Positions 8,180 to 16,178 of a stretch of DNA of 36,537 nucleotides are shown piece by piece. A model generated the notes under the pieces. It was given only the letters and a program-made list of their open reading frames with translations, was not told the DNA's origin and ran no database searches. The position numbers and the translations under genes are program-made. Location: assembly GCA_002835675.1 (NCBI GenBank), contig PIZR01000017.1, positions 1 through 36,537 on the forward strand. Direction: 5' to 3'. The number at the start of each line of letters is the position of its first letter. Position 1 is the stretch's first letter. The stretch comes from Bacillus sp. BA3 (GTDB lineage: Bacteria; Bacillota; Bacilli; Bacillales; DSM-1321).

Positions 8180-8581
8180 CTAACGGAGCCATTTCGTAGC
8201 GATGATCTTAGTCCCTTCACCTGGTATCGAATCAATATCAAAGTCATCCATTAAACGTTTGGCTCCAGGAAGACCTGCGCCCAGTCCCCCTGAGGTGGTA
8301 TATCCATCTTCCATGACTCTGCGGATATCCTCAATTCCCGGACCCTGGTCCTCTGCAATGATTTTCAATCCTGACTTCCCATTTATATTTAGCTTTTCTA
8401 TGCTAACACTGCCTTGTCCAGCATATAGGTATATGTTTCGGGCCAATTCGCTAATGGCTGTTGTGATCCTGGCCTGGTCTACAGTACCGAACCCCAACTC
8501 TTTAGCGACATTTCTTCCGAGCTGCCTTGCAGCTACGATGTCCCATTCATTTATGATTTTTACGCAGGATTGGAACTCCAT
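8180..8581 (-). CDS. rsbT: RsbT, switch serine kinase of the stressosome
   Basis: A 133-residue GHKL kinase with N box ITTAISELARNIYLYAG, G1 box IIAEDQGPGI and G2 box TSGGLGAGLPGAKRLMDDF. RsbT is held by RsbR/RsbS. On stress it phosphorylates both, leaves the complex and activates RsbU (established for B. subtilis). Length is identical to the family norm. The gaps of 3 bases to rsbS and 9 to rsbU indicate one transcript. Confidence 0.97.
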   Translation of the reverse strand: MEFQSCVKIINEWDIVAARQLGRNVAKELGFGTVDQARITTAISELARNIYLYAGQGSVSIEKLNINGKSGLKIIAEDQGPGIEDIRRVMEDGYTTSGGLGAGLPGAKRLMDDFDIDSIPGEGTKIIATKWLR

Positions 8582-8584
8582 TCT

Positions 8585-8941
8585 TTAATCCCCCAATTCC
8601 TGTTGTAATTTCTCCAGGCCTTTCTCTAAGTCTAATGCTGTCAGAACATCATCGAGACTAATTCCCAGTTCAATTAATGTTATTGCAACAGCAGGCTGGA
8701 TTCCCGTAATTACAACTTTGGCCCCCATAAGCTTAGACATGCTAAAGACATCGCCCAATACCTTTGCGATAAAAGAATCAATAAAATCTATTGAGGTAAT
8801 ATCTATAACAACGCCATTCGCGCTTGTTTCATGAATCTTATGCAGTAAATCCTCTTGAAATTGAAGGGCTGTCATATCATCCAATTCCCACTGTATAGAG
8901 ACTAACAAGCAGTCATAAAGCTTCAATATCGGAATCCTCAT
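8585..8941 (-). CDS. rsbS: RsbS, stressosome scaffold STAS protein
   Basis: A 118-residue single STAS-domain protein. The phosphorylation site is Ser56 in FIDSFIAK, equivalent to Ser59 of B. subtilis RsbS, which has three more residues near the N terminus. The motif GIQPAVAITLIELGI is typical. It forms the icosahedral stressosome core with RsbR and holds RsbT. It begins 2 bases after rsbR ends. Confidence 0.97.
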   Translation of the reverse strand: MRIPILKLYDCLLVSIQWELDDMTALQFQEDLLHKIHETSANGVVIDITSIDFIDSFIAKVLGDVFSMSKLMGAKVVITGIQPAVAITLIELGISLDDVLTALDLEKGLEKLQQELGD

Positions 8942-8943
8942 AC

Positions 8944-9771
8944 TTATCCCTCCACCTTTACTATCTTACGGCTCGTTAATTCCAACGCAACTTCTATCCC
9001 TTTTTTCAATGTATTTTTTGTAATCACTTCATTTAAATTAATTCCAAGATTAACGATTGTTTGAGCAATTTCAGGGCGGATGCCGCAGAGTATACATTTT
9101 GCGCCCACTAATCGGACTGCTTCCGCCGCTTGAATGATATGATGGGCAACCATGGTATCCACGACCGGCACGCCCGTTATATCAATGAGAACAACTTCAG
9201 ATCTATGCTTTACAACGCCGGTCAACAGGTTTTCCATTATCTGTTTGGCACGTTCCGTATCAATCGTACCAATCAGCGGCATTACCGTTATTCCTTCCAA
9301 TACAGGAATGAGCGGAGCCGAAAGTTCTTGCAACGCTATTTTTTGCATGGAAACAGTTCTTTCCCAAGTTTGAGTATATATATTGACTATTTCATTATTT
9401 ATCGGTGTGGCCCATTTATCCAAATGGTTAACAAGATTGACTTGATTTCCAGGAGTAACAAGACCCTTTTCCACCATACCATTTATGACAATTAACGTGA
9501 ATTTATGAAGTCCTTCATTGACGAAAGTGAGAGGCCATCCCAATTGGACGACTTTCTCGGCAAAATCTGAAAGCTTCAATGTGAATTCCTTGTTTTTACT
9601 ATCAACGTTCGTAATGATCATATCTATAAATTCACTGCTAGTTTGCGTGAACATTCGATCTGAAACGACTTTAATTAATCTTTCGTCCGTACTTTCCTTC
9701 ATGATGCCCATCCACTCAGTAAGGATGTAATCTTGATTTTGCTTAATAAAATCGTAAACCAATTGATTCAT
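8944..9771 (-). CDS. rsbR: RsbR (RsbRA), stressosome sensor/co-antagonist
   Basis: A 275-residue protein (274 in B. subtilis) with an N-terminal non-heme globin-like sensor domain (about 1-140) and a C-terminal STAS domain. The two RsbT phosphorylation sites are conserved as Thr172 (IGTIDTERA) and Thr206 (VVDTMVAHHI), one residue on from Thr171/Thr205 of B. subtilis. ATG at 9771 follows GGGAGG at correct spacing; the in-frame GTG at 9792 would add seven residues and lies before this site, so it is rejected. It is the first gene of the eight-gene operon. Confidence 0.96.
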   Translation of the reverse strand: MNQLVYDFIKQNQDYILTEWMGIMKESTDERLIKVVSDRMFTQTSSEFIDMIITNVDSKNKEFTLKLSDFAEKVVQLGWPLTFVNEGLHKFTLIVINGMVEKGLVTPGNQVNLVNHLDKWATPINNEIVNIYTQTWERTVSMQKIALQELSAPLIPVLEGITVMPLIGTIDTERAKQIMENLLTGVVKHRSEVVLIDITGVPVVDTMVAHHIIQAAEAVRLVGAKCILCGIRPEIAQTIVNLGINLNEVITKNTLKKGIEVALELTSRKIVKVEG

Positions 9772-9897
9772 AATATCCTCCCATTCTAACACAATTGCCT
9801 TGTTTCCCTGTCCACGTCACAAGGATGTTAACTAACTGTAATGTTATTTCCATTTGGATTTCCTTTGAATTTCCCCACTAACTTTTGCTTTTTTTTT

Positions 9898-9916
9898 AGT
9901 TATTTACAAAATAACT
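9898..9916. repeat. Perfect 8-base inverted repeat in the rsbR leader
   Basis: AGTTATTT-aca-AAATAACT. It lies just downstream of the SigB-like -10 and inside the leader that would start at the upstream SigA promoter. No T run follows on the minus strand, so it is not an ordinary terminator. Operator or leader hairpin are both possible. Confidence 0.5.
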
Positions 9917-9918
9917 AT

Positions 9919-9944
9919 ATACCCGAAATTCAGGTAAGAAAAAC
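9919..9944 (-). promoter_or_regulatory. SigB-like promoter upstream of rsbR
   Basis: Minus strand GTTTTT (9944-9939), 14-base spacer, perfect GGGTAT (9924-9919). The -35 matches 4 of 6 of GTTTAA. If real, the entire eight-gene operon would be autoregulated. Pattern match only. Confidence 0.4.
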
Positions 9945-9970
9945 ATCAATTAATGAAAAGTTAGGGAGAT

Positions 9971-9999
9971 ACTATAAAAAACAATGACGTTCCATTCAA
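9971..9999 (-). promoter_or_regulatory. SigA promoter of the rsbR operon
   Basis: Minus strand TTGAAT (9999-9994), 17-base spacer, TATAGT (9976-9971). It would give a leader of about 190 bases before rsbR. B. subtilis has a SigA promoter in the same place. Confidence 0.6.
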
Positions 10000-10082
10000 T
10001 ATCTAACTATATAATGTTTTTATTCGTCAAATTTTTCATATTTCCTGCTGTATAGTTTTTGGATATGTTAATGTTATTTGAC

Positions 10083-10118
10083 AAAAAAAACACGATCCCC
10101 ACAGTTGCAGGGATCGTG
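10083..10118 (-). terminator. Intrinsic terminator after ndoA
   Basis: Minus strand hairpin CACGATCCC..GGGATCGTG followed by eight T. It separates the toxin-antitoxin unit from the rsbR operon. Confidence 0.92.
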
Positions 10119-10184
10119 CCATCTAAATAACATCAAGAATGATTTGTATTATAATAACGCCCGGTTTAACGGGAAAAATTTTCT

Positions 10185-10538
10185 TTAAAACTCAATGAGG
10201 CCTAAACTAATTTGCAAAGCTTCATTGACTTTTTGCATCATCGGTTCGTCAAGATGCGTAATTTTATCAGTTAAACGCTGCTTATCAATTGTCCGGATCT
10301 GTTCTAATAAAATGACGGAATCCCGCTCGAATCCGTACTTTTTTGCATTAATCTCAACATGTGTAGGCAATTTCGCTTTTTGAATTTGAGCTGTAATGGC
10401 TGCCACGATCACAGTCGGACTAAAGCGATTACCAATATCGTTTTGTAAAATTAGTACCGGACGGGTCCCCCCCTGCTCTGAACCAACTACCGGGGAAAGG
10501 TCTGCGAAGTATACGTCACCACGCTTAACAACAATCAA
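10185..10538 (-). CDS. ndoA: NdoA/EndoA, MazF-family mRNA interferase toxin
   Basis: A 117-residue MazF-type endoribonuclease, nearly identical to B. subtilis EndoA (116 residues), which cleaves RNA at UACAU sites. Key features: RGDVYFADL, GSEQGGTRPVLILQND (catalytic Arg in GGTRP), NRFSPTVIVAAITAQ, and the C-terminal ALQISLGLIEF. The start codon is TTG at 10538, preceded by GGAGG whose bases form the last codons of ndoAI. The 4-base gap to ndoAI shows translational coupling, which keeps toxin tied to antitoxin. Confidence 0.97.
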   Translation of the reverse strand: MIVVKRGDVYFADLSPVVGSEQGGTRPVLILQNDIGNRFSPTVIVAAITAQIQKAKLPTHVEINAKKYGFERDSVILLEQIRTIDKQRLTDKITHLDEPMMQKVNEALQISLGLIEF

Positions 10539-10542
10539 TGGC

Positions 10543-10824
10543 TCAGCCTCCGCTAACTAATCGTTCAACGCAATGACCAGCCTCGAATTCAGCCTGGAAG
10601 GCTTCAGAAGCAATCGTTAAGTTAATGGCCGCCATTTCAATATAACCGCGTTTCATCGATTCGCGAAACTCTTTCTTTTTACGTTCGCGAAGATACATTT
10701 TTGTGGCACGATAAATAAATTCACTGCGATTTACATTTTCCTCACTCGCATACCCATCTAACTCTGTTAAAAAATTTTGAGGTAATCGAATTAATATCTC
10801 TCTTGTTGCGCTGGATTCAGACAC
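10543..10824 (-). CDS. ndoAI: NdoAI/EndoAI, antitoxin of NdoA
   Basis: A 93-residue antitoxin with an N-terminal ribbon-helix-helix DNA-binding fold (REILIRLPQNFLTELDGYASEENVNRSEFIYRA is the region at about residues 8-40) and a C-terminal tail that binds the toxin. A GTG start at 10824 lies 9 bases from GGAGG and gives exactly the 93-residue length of the B. subtilis protein; ATG at 10830 is only 3 bases from the site and is less likely. It probably represses its own operon. A weak promoter (TTTGCA-N17-TAATAT) can be read upstream, but I am unsure of it. Confidence 0.93.
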   Translation of the reverse strand: MSESSATREILIRLPQNFLTELDGYASEENVNRSEFIYRATKMYLRERKKKEFRESMKRGYIEMAAINLTIASEAFQAEFEAGHCVERLVSGG

Positions 10825-10986
10825 AAACATACACCTCCACCATCACTACACACCTTTATTGTATATATCCTTTTCAATATTACCATTAAAATGCCTATCT
10901 GCAAAGAGTATATTCTATTCTCAATCCTATTATCAGCATAATAAAGGAAATCTTATTCACAATCTTAGGATTTTTTTACAATCGGG

Positions 10987-12150
10987 TCATTCCAAGATGA
11001 AGTTGCGTACATGATTCACCTGATTGTCTTTTATATACACACGGGGCACTCTTGGTCCAATCATACATGTTATCTCATAGTTGATCGTTTCCAGTTTTGC
11101 CGCTATCTCATCGACAGTAATCGATTCATCCCCATCATTCCCCATCAGTGTGACCTCTGTTCCTACAGGGTATGGCCCAGGCAGCTTGATCATGCATTGA
11201 TCCATGCAAATCCTCCCGACTATGGGTACTCTTTTTCCATCCACAAGAACTTCCTGACCTTGCAGCTTACGGATCCAGCCGTCAGCATAACCGATTGGCA
11301 AAGTCCCGATCCACTCATCACCTTCAGCCGTATATGTCGCTCCATAACTAACGCTTTCACCCTTAGCAAGCTGTTTAACCGCAACCATCTTCGTTCTCAA
11401 TGATATAGCCTGTTTTAATGGGTATGGCAATATCGGCTTCATCTCCACGGAAGGACTCAATCCATACATGGAAATCCCCATTCTTATTGCATTCCATTCA
11501 GGATCGGTGAATCTTAAAGAAGCTGCACTATTGGCTGCATGAATATATTCAGGCTTTCCAGTCATTACGGAAAGCATCCCTTTAAATGTAGCAAGCTGCT
11601 TTTCATAATAGTCGGTCTTCATTTCATCCGCCGTCGCGAAATGAGTGAATATCCCTTGGAAATTGAAACAAGCTTCACGCTCAAGCAAATTTTCCACTTT
11701 CATGAGTTGACCTTTATCACGAATGCCGATTCTACCCATGCCGCTATCCACTTTTACATGGATTTGCAAAACTTGTCCCGGTTTCAACAAATCCTTTGCC
11801 TTTTCCAACCATGCTACATCGAAAACCGTCACGGAAATCCCATACTCGGCAGCAAGAGCTGCGCTTTCAGGCCTTGATGCCCCAAGTACAAGGATTGGAG
11901 CCAATATTCCCTTTTTTCGTAAGGCAAGAGCCTCATCCAAAAAAGCGACACTTAAAAAATCCGCCCCCGCTTCAAGCGCCGTTTTGGCCACTTCATAGTC
12001 CCCATGGCCATATGCATTCGCTTTAACGACAGCGAAAAGACTAACGCCATTTCCCAGTCTTTGTTTCATTGAAGAGATATTTTCAAAAATTTTATCCAAA
12101 TTTACTTCTGCCCACGTATCTCGATGAAATATTTTCGTTTCCAAGACCAT
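10987..12150 (-). CDS. alr: Alanine racemase
   Basis: A 387-residue PLP-dependent enzyme converting L-alanine to D-alanine for peptidoglycan. The PLP lysine is Lys43 in AVVKANAYGHG, and the second catalytic base is Tyr269 in VSYGATYTA. Other family motifs are HVKVDSGMGRIG and VGRICMDQCMIKLPGP. The start is uncertain: ATG 12150 follows AGGAAAG at workable spacing, GTG 12171 and TTG 12144 are alternatives, and all leave the fold intact. Upstream is a perfect TATAAT (12212-12207) without a clear -35. Together with ddl and murF it supplies the D-Ala-D-Ala branch. Confidence 0.95.
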   Translation of the reverse strand: MVLETKIFHRDTWAEVNLDKIFENISSMKQRLGNGVSLFAVVKANAYGHGDYEVAKTALEAGADFLSVAFLDEALALRKKGILAPILVLGASRPESAALAAEYGISVTVFDVAWLEKAKDLLKPGQVLQIHVKVDSGMGRIGIRDKGQLMKVENLLEREACFNFQGIFTHFATADEMKTDYYEKQLATFKGMLSVMTGKPEYIHAANSAASLRFTDPEWNAIRMGISMYGLSPSVEMKPILPYPLKQAISLRTKMVAVKQLAKGESVSYGATYTAEGDEWIGTLPIGYADGWIRKLQGQEVLVDGKRVPIVGRICMDQCMIKLPGPYPVGTEVTLMGNDGDESITVDEIAAKLETINYEITCMIGPRVPRVYIKDNQVNHVRNFILE

Positions 12151-12305
12151 TTCCTTCTTTCCTACACTCACAATAAGATTCTTCCCAGTAGCGAAGTTTT
12201 CGTTTCATTATAGGAACATTCTATAACCAACCGCCAGAAAGATAAAGTGCTTTTTCACCTTGATTCTAATTTCCCAGCTGCGAGCCTAAATCAGTTGGAA
12301 GGATT

Positions 12306-12384
12306 AAAAATGTCAACAAGCTGCTTTCCCGCCTATCCTACCCAGAAGAAACCTTCGTAAGGAGACGGGAAACATCAGCTTGTT
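12306..12384 (-). terminator. Long hairpin terminator after ydcC
   Basis: Arms AACAAGCTG-c-TTTCCCG (12315-12331) and CGGGAAA-cat-CAGCTTGTT (12366-12384) flank a 34-base loop. On the minus strand the hairpin is followed after four bases by five T. It separates ydcC from alr. Confidence 0.6.
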
Positions 12385-12392
12385 ATGTAATC

Positions 12393-13397
12393 CTATTTGA
12401 CTGGTTCTTCCCCAACCGAACGGGCGACTTCTATCATCTCTTCCTGTGTCAAATCCTTTGATGCAAGCATATAATCGACACCTTCAAAAGTCCATGCAAT
12501 CGTATTTCCTGTCATGGCCCCGACAGTATAACCCAAATCAACCGGTTCTCCATTAACATTCGTCGAAACGGAAGTTTGAACTACCTCAGCTTTCTCCTGA
12601 ACTAATGTAAAACTTTTTGTACCCTCATAGGTCAAAACGACACGTTCTCCCTTTTCCGTCGTAATTTCTTTTTCTTCCGTTAAATTCATATCACCAATAT
12701 TGTCAGGGTATTTCACTGCAAATCCTTCATTTTGGACTTCTGCCATAACGGGTGCTTCAAGTTGTGCACTTGTCATGTTTTTCTTCATATCAAATGAATC
12801 CTTATCAAAAGTCGTATCGAATTTAACTTTCGAGAATTCAACTAGTACCAATGCGGTCTTATCAGGGTCCATGACTTTTACACTGACTGGGGATAAATCC
12901 TTTTTGTTTATAGTAATCTCTTGATATGGCAACATTTTATTGTTTTGGTAGCGTGTTTTCGTTTCAAAGACATAATGTTTATCCGTTTCTTTATATGTCG
13001 CACTTTTATCTTCCGTAATGTCTTTCACCAACGACTCGAACAAATAGGCCTGACTGCTGTTCTCCGGCCACTCGCTTTGAAATTTAAAACTTTTATTCAA
13101 AGCTGGTGTCAGAACATATACACCATCATCATTTTTCAAAATCATCTGGCTTTGATCCTTCTCTTCATTTTTCAGATTTACGCGGTAAAAAGAAGGGTCC
13201 TTATGCCAAATCTCCACATTATACACTTGAGGTTCCGTCCCCATCTTCAATGTCATCTTCGCGTTAGCTTTATATCCCTTCATTTCGCCAAGCTTCTCAT
13301 TCAATTCACTCACTACGTCACTCTGTGATTTTTGGCCGCAAGCAGAAAGAGCAAGCAAGAGCATGATCCCTGCAAAAAGCATTACCATCTTCTTCAT
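12393..13397 (-). CDS. ydcC: YdcC-like outer-membrane-lipoprotein-sorting (LolA-fold) lipoprotein
   Basis: A 334-residue secreted lipoprotein. The signal peptide has a basic start (MKK), a hydrophobic core and the lipobox LSAC with Cys20. The mature part resembles the LolA/YdcC sporulation lipoprotein family, with alternating beta-strand segments (YNVEIWHKDPSFYRVNLKN, HYVFETKTRYQN). B. subtilis ydcC, in the same position between acpS and alr, is as I recall a SigE-dependent mother-cell gene of unknown function. A SigE-like promoter lies upstream after an unusually long structured leader. Ribosome-binding site AAAAGGGGTTG. Function is not established. Confidence 0.85.
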   Translation of the reverse strand: MKKMVMLFAGIMLLLALSACGQKSQSDVVSELNEKLGEMKGYKANAKMTLKMGTEPQVYNVEIWHKDPSFYRVNLKNEEKDQSQMILKNDDGVYVLTPALNKSFKFQSEWPENSSQAYLFESLVKDITEDKSATYKETDKHYVFETKTRYQNNKMLPYQEITINKKDLSPVSVKVMDPDKTALVLVEFSKVKFDTTFDKDSFDMKKNMTSAQLEAPVMAEVQNEGFAVKYPDNIGDMNLTEEKEITTEKGERVVLTYEGTKSFTLVQEKAEVVQTSVSTNVNGEPVDLGYTVGAMTGNTIAWTFEGVDYMLASKDLTQEEMIEVARSVGEEPVK

Positions 13398-13588
13398 CTT
13401 TTCAACCCCTTTTTGTCATTTGAACGTAAAAGGGAGAGGAAAAGGCAGGATCCGGACATTGGCTCGACTGATGTCTTAGATTCCTCGGTATTTTAGGCAC
13501 GGACCCATTCTCAGTCCGGCTAAAAACTTTTCGAGAGCACCTACTCTGCCATGTACCTTTTACCGGGCCTTGTCTCCCTATAGCACTA
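13398..13588 (-). other. Long, hairpin-rich leader upstream of ydcC
   Basis: About 190 bases between the SigE-like promoter and ydcC hold several potential stems: CGGAC..GTCCG (near 13498-13516), GACAT..ATGTC (near 13457-13477), and CCGG/GGCC runs. The stretch is richer in G+C than neighbouring spacers. I do not recognise a riboswitch class and see no open reading frame. Confidence 0.35.
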
Positions 13589-13619
13589 AATGTATATGAG
13601 ACAACCTAAAGGTTTATGA
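13589..13619 (-). promoter_or_regulatory. Candidate SigE promoter of ydcC
   Basis: Minus strand TCATAAA (13619-13613), 16-base spacer, TATACATT (13596-13589). The -10 matches 7 of 8 of CATACAHT and the -35 matches 5 of 7 of KMATATT. It fits the known mother-cell expression of ydcC. Pattern match only. Confidence 0.45.
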
Positions 13620-13639
13620 CCCGATGGACAAAACTCCAT

Positions 13640-13990
13640 TCACCCTTCAATTACGACTTGAGCAACCGCATAATCCCGGCTGTGGCTAATCGAAAGATGG
13701 ACCCCTTCAGAAAACGGCTTTGAAATCATCGGCTTTCCTTTATCATCCGAAATGATTTCAATATCCAAAAAGGATAAGTGCTTACCGATCCCTGTTCCGT
13801 TTGCTTTTGAAAAAGCCTCCTTTGCCGCAAAACGCCCAGCAAAATACTCGACCTTCCTTCTTCCATTTAACTTTTCGAAAATCAAGATTTCCTTTTCTGT
13901 TAATATACGTTCCTTTAAACGGGGTTGCCGATTAATCAGTGTTTCCATTCTATCCAATTCAGTAATGTCCACGCCTATACCTTTAATCAC
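13640..13990 (-). CDS. acpS: Holo-[acyl-carrier-protein] synthase
   Basis: A 116-residue AcpS-type phosphopantetheinyl transferase that loads the 4'-phosphopantetheine arm of CoA onto acyl carrier protein. The Mg2+/CoA residues are Asp8 (GIGVDITEL) and Glu58 (FAAKEAFSKA), at the same numbers as in B. subtilis. The GTG start at 13990 is chosen because AGAGGTG lies 5 bases upstream; the longer reading from 14029 has no site and would shift the conserved numbering. It is divergent from the rhomboid gene. Confidence 0.95.
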   Translation of the reverse strand: MIKGIGVDITELDRMETLINRQPRLKERILTEKEILIFEKLNGRRKVEYFAGRFAAKEAFSKANGTGIGKHLSFLDIEIISDDKGKPMISKPFSEGVHLSISHSRDYAVAQVVIEG

Positions 13991-14097
13991 TTTGACACCT
14001 CTTCTATTATTTAATAAGCTGCATATCATTAGGAGGACTCTTTTACCTGAAAATGATAATATTGTATTTAATTAAAAACGATAACAAGGAGGAATTT

Positions 14098-14688
14098 ATG
14101 TTTACAAGAACAGAAGGCTTCCGCGAATACGCAGATTCATATCGAGCTGTTACTGTGCTCATACTCATTATGATGATTGTATTCGTTCTTGTCCTCTTCC
14201 CCATATTTCCCGGCAATGTACTCTTTTATTATGGCGCAGGTGTGAACTTATACATCGCTGATGGACAATGGTGGCGTTTGATCACCCCCATCTTTCTACA
14301 TAGCACGTTTACACATTTACTGTTTAACGGATTCTCCCTTGCCATCTTCGGTCCATTCCTAGAGAAATTACTTGGAACCATCAAGTTTTCAATCTTCTTT
14401 TTATCGACAGGTATCCTTGCCAATATCGCAACCTTTCTAATTAACCCACTGACATATAACCACGTAGGTGCTAGCGGAGCAATTTTTGGTTTACTCGGAT
14501 TCTTTTTATATCTTGTACTTTTCAATAAAACCAATTTTACGAACAACGAAAGAAATACAGTATATACACTGACCGGAATTGCCGTCATCATGACCTTCAT
14601 ACAACCGCAGATCAACGTTATCGGTCATCTGGCTGGACTGGCAACCGGCTTTTTAACAGCTCCATTATATTTAAGAAAAAAATGGTAG
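14098..14688 (+). CDS. ydcA: Rhomboid family intramembrane serine protease (YdcA-like)
   Basis: A 196-residue membrane protein with about six transmembrane helices. The catalytic serine is Ser126 in GASGAIFGLLG, the catalytic histidine is His177 in VIGHLAGLATG, and the oxyanion-hole asparagine is probably Asn77 in LFNGFSL. Rhomboids cleave transmembrane segments of membrane proteins; the substrate here is unknown. ATG at 14098 follows AAGGAGG by 5 bases; the upstream ATG at 14053 has no ribosome-binding site. Synteny with B. subtilis ydcA supports the name. It is the only plus-strand gene between cmpA and the orphan phosphatase. Confidence 0.92.
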   Translation: MFTRTEGFREYADSYRAVTVLILIMMIVFVLVLFPIFPGNVLFYYGAGVNLYIADGQWWRLITPIFLHSTFTHLLFNGFSLAIFGPFLEKLLGTIKFSIFFLSTGILANIATFLINPLTYNHVGASGAIFGLLGFFLYLVLFNKTNFTNNERNTVYTLTGIAVIMTFIQPQINVIGHLAGLATGFLTAPLYLRKKW

Positions 14689-14693
14689 GACAA

Positions 14694-14738
14694 ACAGCCG
14701 ACTCTTCCCTTCAATCATTGGGAGTCGACTGTTTTTTT
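14694..14738 (+). terminator. Terminator after the rhomboid gene, overlapping the ydbT end
   Basis: Stem ACAGCCGACTC..GAGTCGACTGT with seven T on the plus strand. The ydbT stop (14717-14715) lies in the loop, so the two convergent genes share the hairpin. Confidence 0.88.
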
Positions 14739-16178
14739 AGGTGAATACCATGATTTAATTATTAGGCAATCCTTTTCTTCCACATCAGCAACCATGCCGA
14801 CCCGGGAGGTGATTCCTGATTTGACCGACGCTGAAATCGTTGCTAATTCTTTTCGATTTTGAAACCAACTTTTTTTATATGTGATTGATTGAATTCTGCT
14901 TCTCTGCATGATCAATGTTTGCTTCGAGAAAAAACGGCTGCTCAATAGCAACAAATTCCCATCTATGCTCCATCCTGCATCTCTATATTGCATGTAAGCC
15001 CAAAAAATCGTCAACGGTACAAGCAAAAGGGAAAGATAACCCCAAGGACTTAAAAACCATACCAAGGCACCGATGATCGGGATGAGGTACAGAAACTTAT
15101 GAAACACATACCGGGAAAGTGCACGCTTAGGTATCGGTGTCATCTCAATGGTTGTTTCATAAACCGGTAAAATTTCCAGGATTTTTTCATGTAAATGCCT
15201 CTTCCTGATTAAAGGGAACAGCATGATGGATAGACTTTCTTTATCTTCCATACTGCCTCCAGCATATTCAATATAAACCGTCGCCAATCCCAATGGCTTC
15301 CGAATCAAATTCTCCATGATCCGGATACCTTGAATTTTATGGATAGGGATTGTCAGCTGTCTTTTCTCGAGAAGCCCTCTGGAAATAACGATTTCCTCAT
15401 CCGTTTTTAACACGGTAAAGGAAGCATATTTAATTACCATACTTAATGTGGCCAGTACATAAACCACCAGTAAAGCCACCAGAGCAAACAAGGTCAGAAT
15501 GATGGTCCCCATTTCAATAAACTCTTCATAATCCTTAAATATTCTCTCAAAAGGTATCATTTCATCGAACTGTGAAATAAAAGCGATTGCCCCAGATAGG
15601 AAGACACCTACCGCTCCCGAAGTGGCAGCCATAACGAATAGCTGCGGCAATGTCTGCTTAAAAACGGAAGACGATTTAGCTGCATATCCTTTATTCGCAA
15701 CTTCATCTTTATCATTACCAAAAATATTTTTCGCATTTTTTTCTTCACTTATAAAAGCATTGATTCGTTCAGCATCACTTTTGCTTATGGCTGATAATAC
15801 AGCATCGGCCTGAGACCCGCCTGCCGTTTCAATATTCAGCTTCACTAGGCTGAATATCCTCTGGATGATGCCCTCTGATATATCTATGCTATGGATCCGA
15901 TCAAACTTTATATACCGTTTCTTCCTTACGAAAACCCCGGACTCAATTCTGAATTCGCCCTCTTCTATGCGATATGTAAAACGTAACCATTGAAGGAATG
16001 CCATGACTATCAGCAAAAGTATAATAATGGCAATGACCAGCGGTTGTATCCATCCAGGAATTCCTTCATTCTTCCCAGGAATGACGACCACTAATAAAAA
16101 AGGGATGACTAACTCCTTAATCGATTTAATGATGTTAAGCAATACAGCTATGGGGTGAAGCCTTTTAGGATCAGACAT
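14715..16178 (-). CDS. ydbT: YdbT-like membrane protein with bacterial PH (bPH2) domains
   Basis: A 487-residue membrane protein (about 493 in B. subtilis). Hydrophobic helices alternate with three bPH2 (DUF304) domains, each starting with a pattern such as FRIESGVFVRKKRYIKFDRI, IVISRGLLEKRQLTIPIHKI or SSRFFSKQTLIMQRSRIQ. In B. subtilis ydbST belongs to the SigW envelope-stress regulon and has been linked to resistance to a circular bacteriocin. ATG 16178 has GGAGG 6 bases upstream and overlaps ydbS by 8 bases; the longer reading from 16286 would start inside ydbS and is rejected. Confidence 0.9.
   Translation of the reverse strand: MSDPKRLHPIAVLLNIIKSIKELVIPFLLVVVIPGKNEGIPGWIQPLVIAIIILLLIVMAFLQWLRFTYRIEEGEFRIESGVFVRKKRYIKFDRIHSIDISEGIIQRIFSLVKLNIETAGGSQADAVLSAISKSDAERINAFISEEKNAKNIFGNDKDEVANKGYAAKSSSVFKQTLPQLFVMAATSGAVGVFLSGAIAFISQFDEMIPFERIFKDYEEFIEMGTIILTLFALVALLVVYVLATLSMVIKYASFTVLKTDEEIVISRGLLEKRQLTIPIHKIQGIRIMENLIRKPLGLATVYIEYAGGSMEDKESLSIMLFPLIRKRHLHEKILEILPVYETTIEMTPIPKRALSRYVFHKFLYLIPIIGALVWFLSPWGYLSLLLVPLTIFWAYMQYRDAGWSIDGNLLLLSSRFFSKQTLIMQRSRIQSITYKKSWFQNRKELATISASVKSGITSRVGMVADVEEKDCLIIKSWYSPKKTVDSQ

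Noticed and set aside
9898..9916. Inverted repeat as a terminator before rsbR
   Set aside because: No T run on the minus strand after it, and the ndoA terminator is already at 10083-10118.
13398..13588. T-box or other named riboswitch in the ydcC leader
   Set aside because: I found no T-box sequence, no SAM, lysine, PreQ1 or c-di-AMP core; left as an unassigned structured leader.
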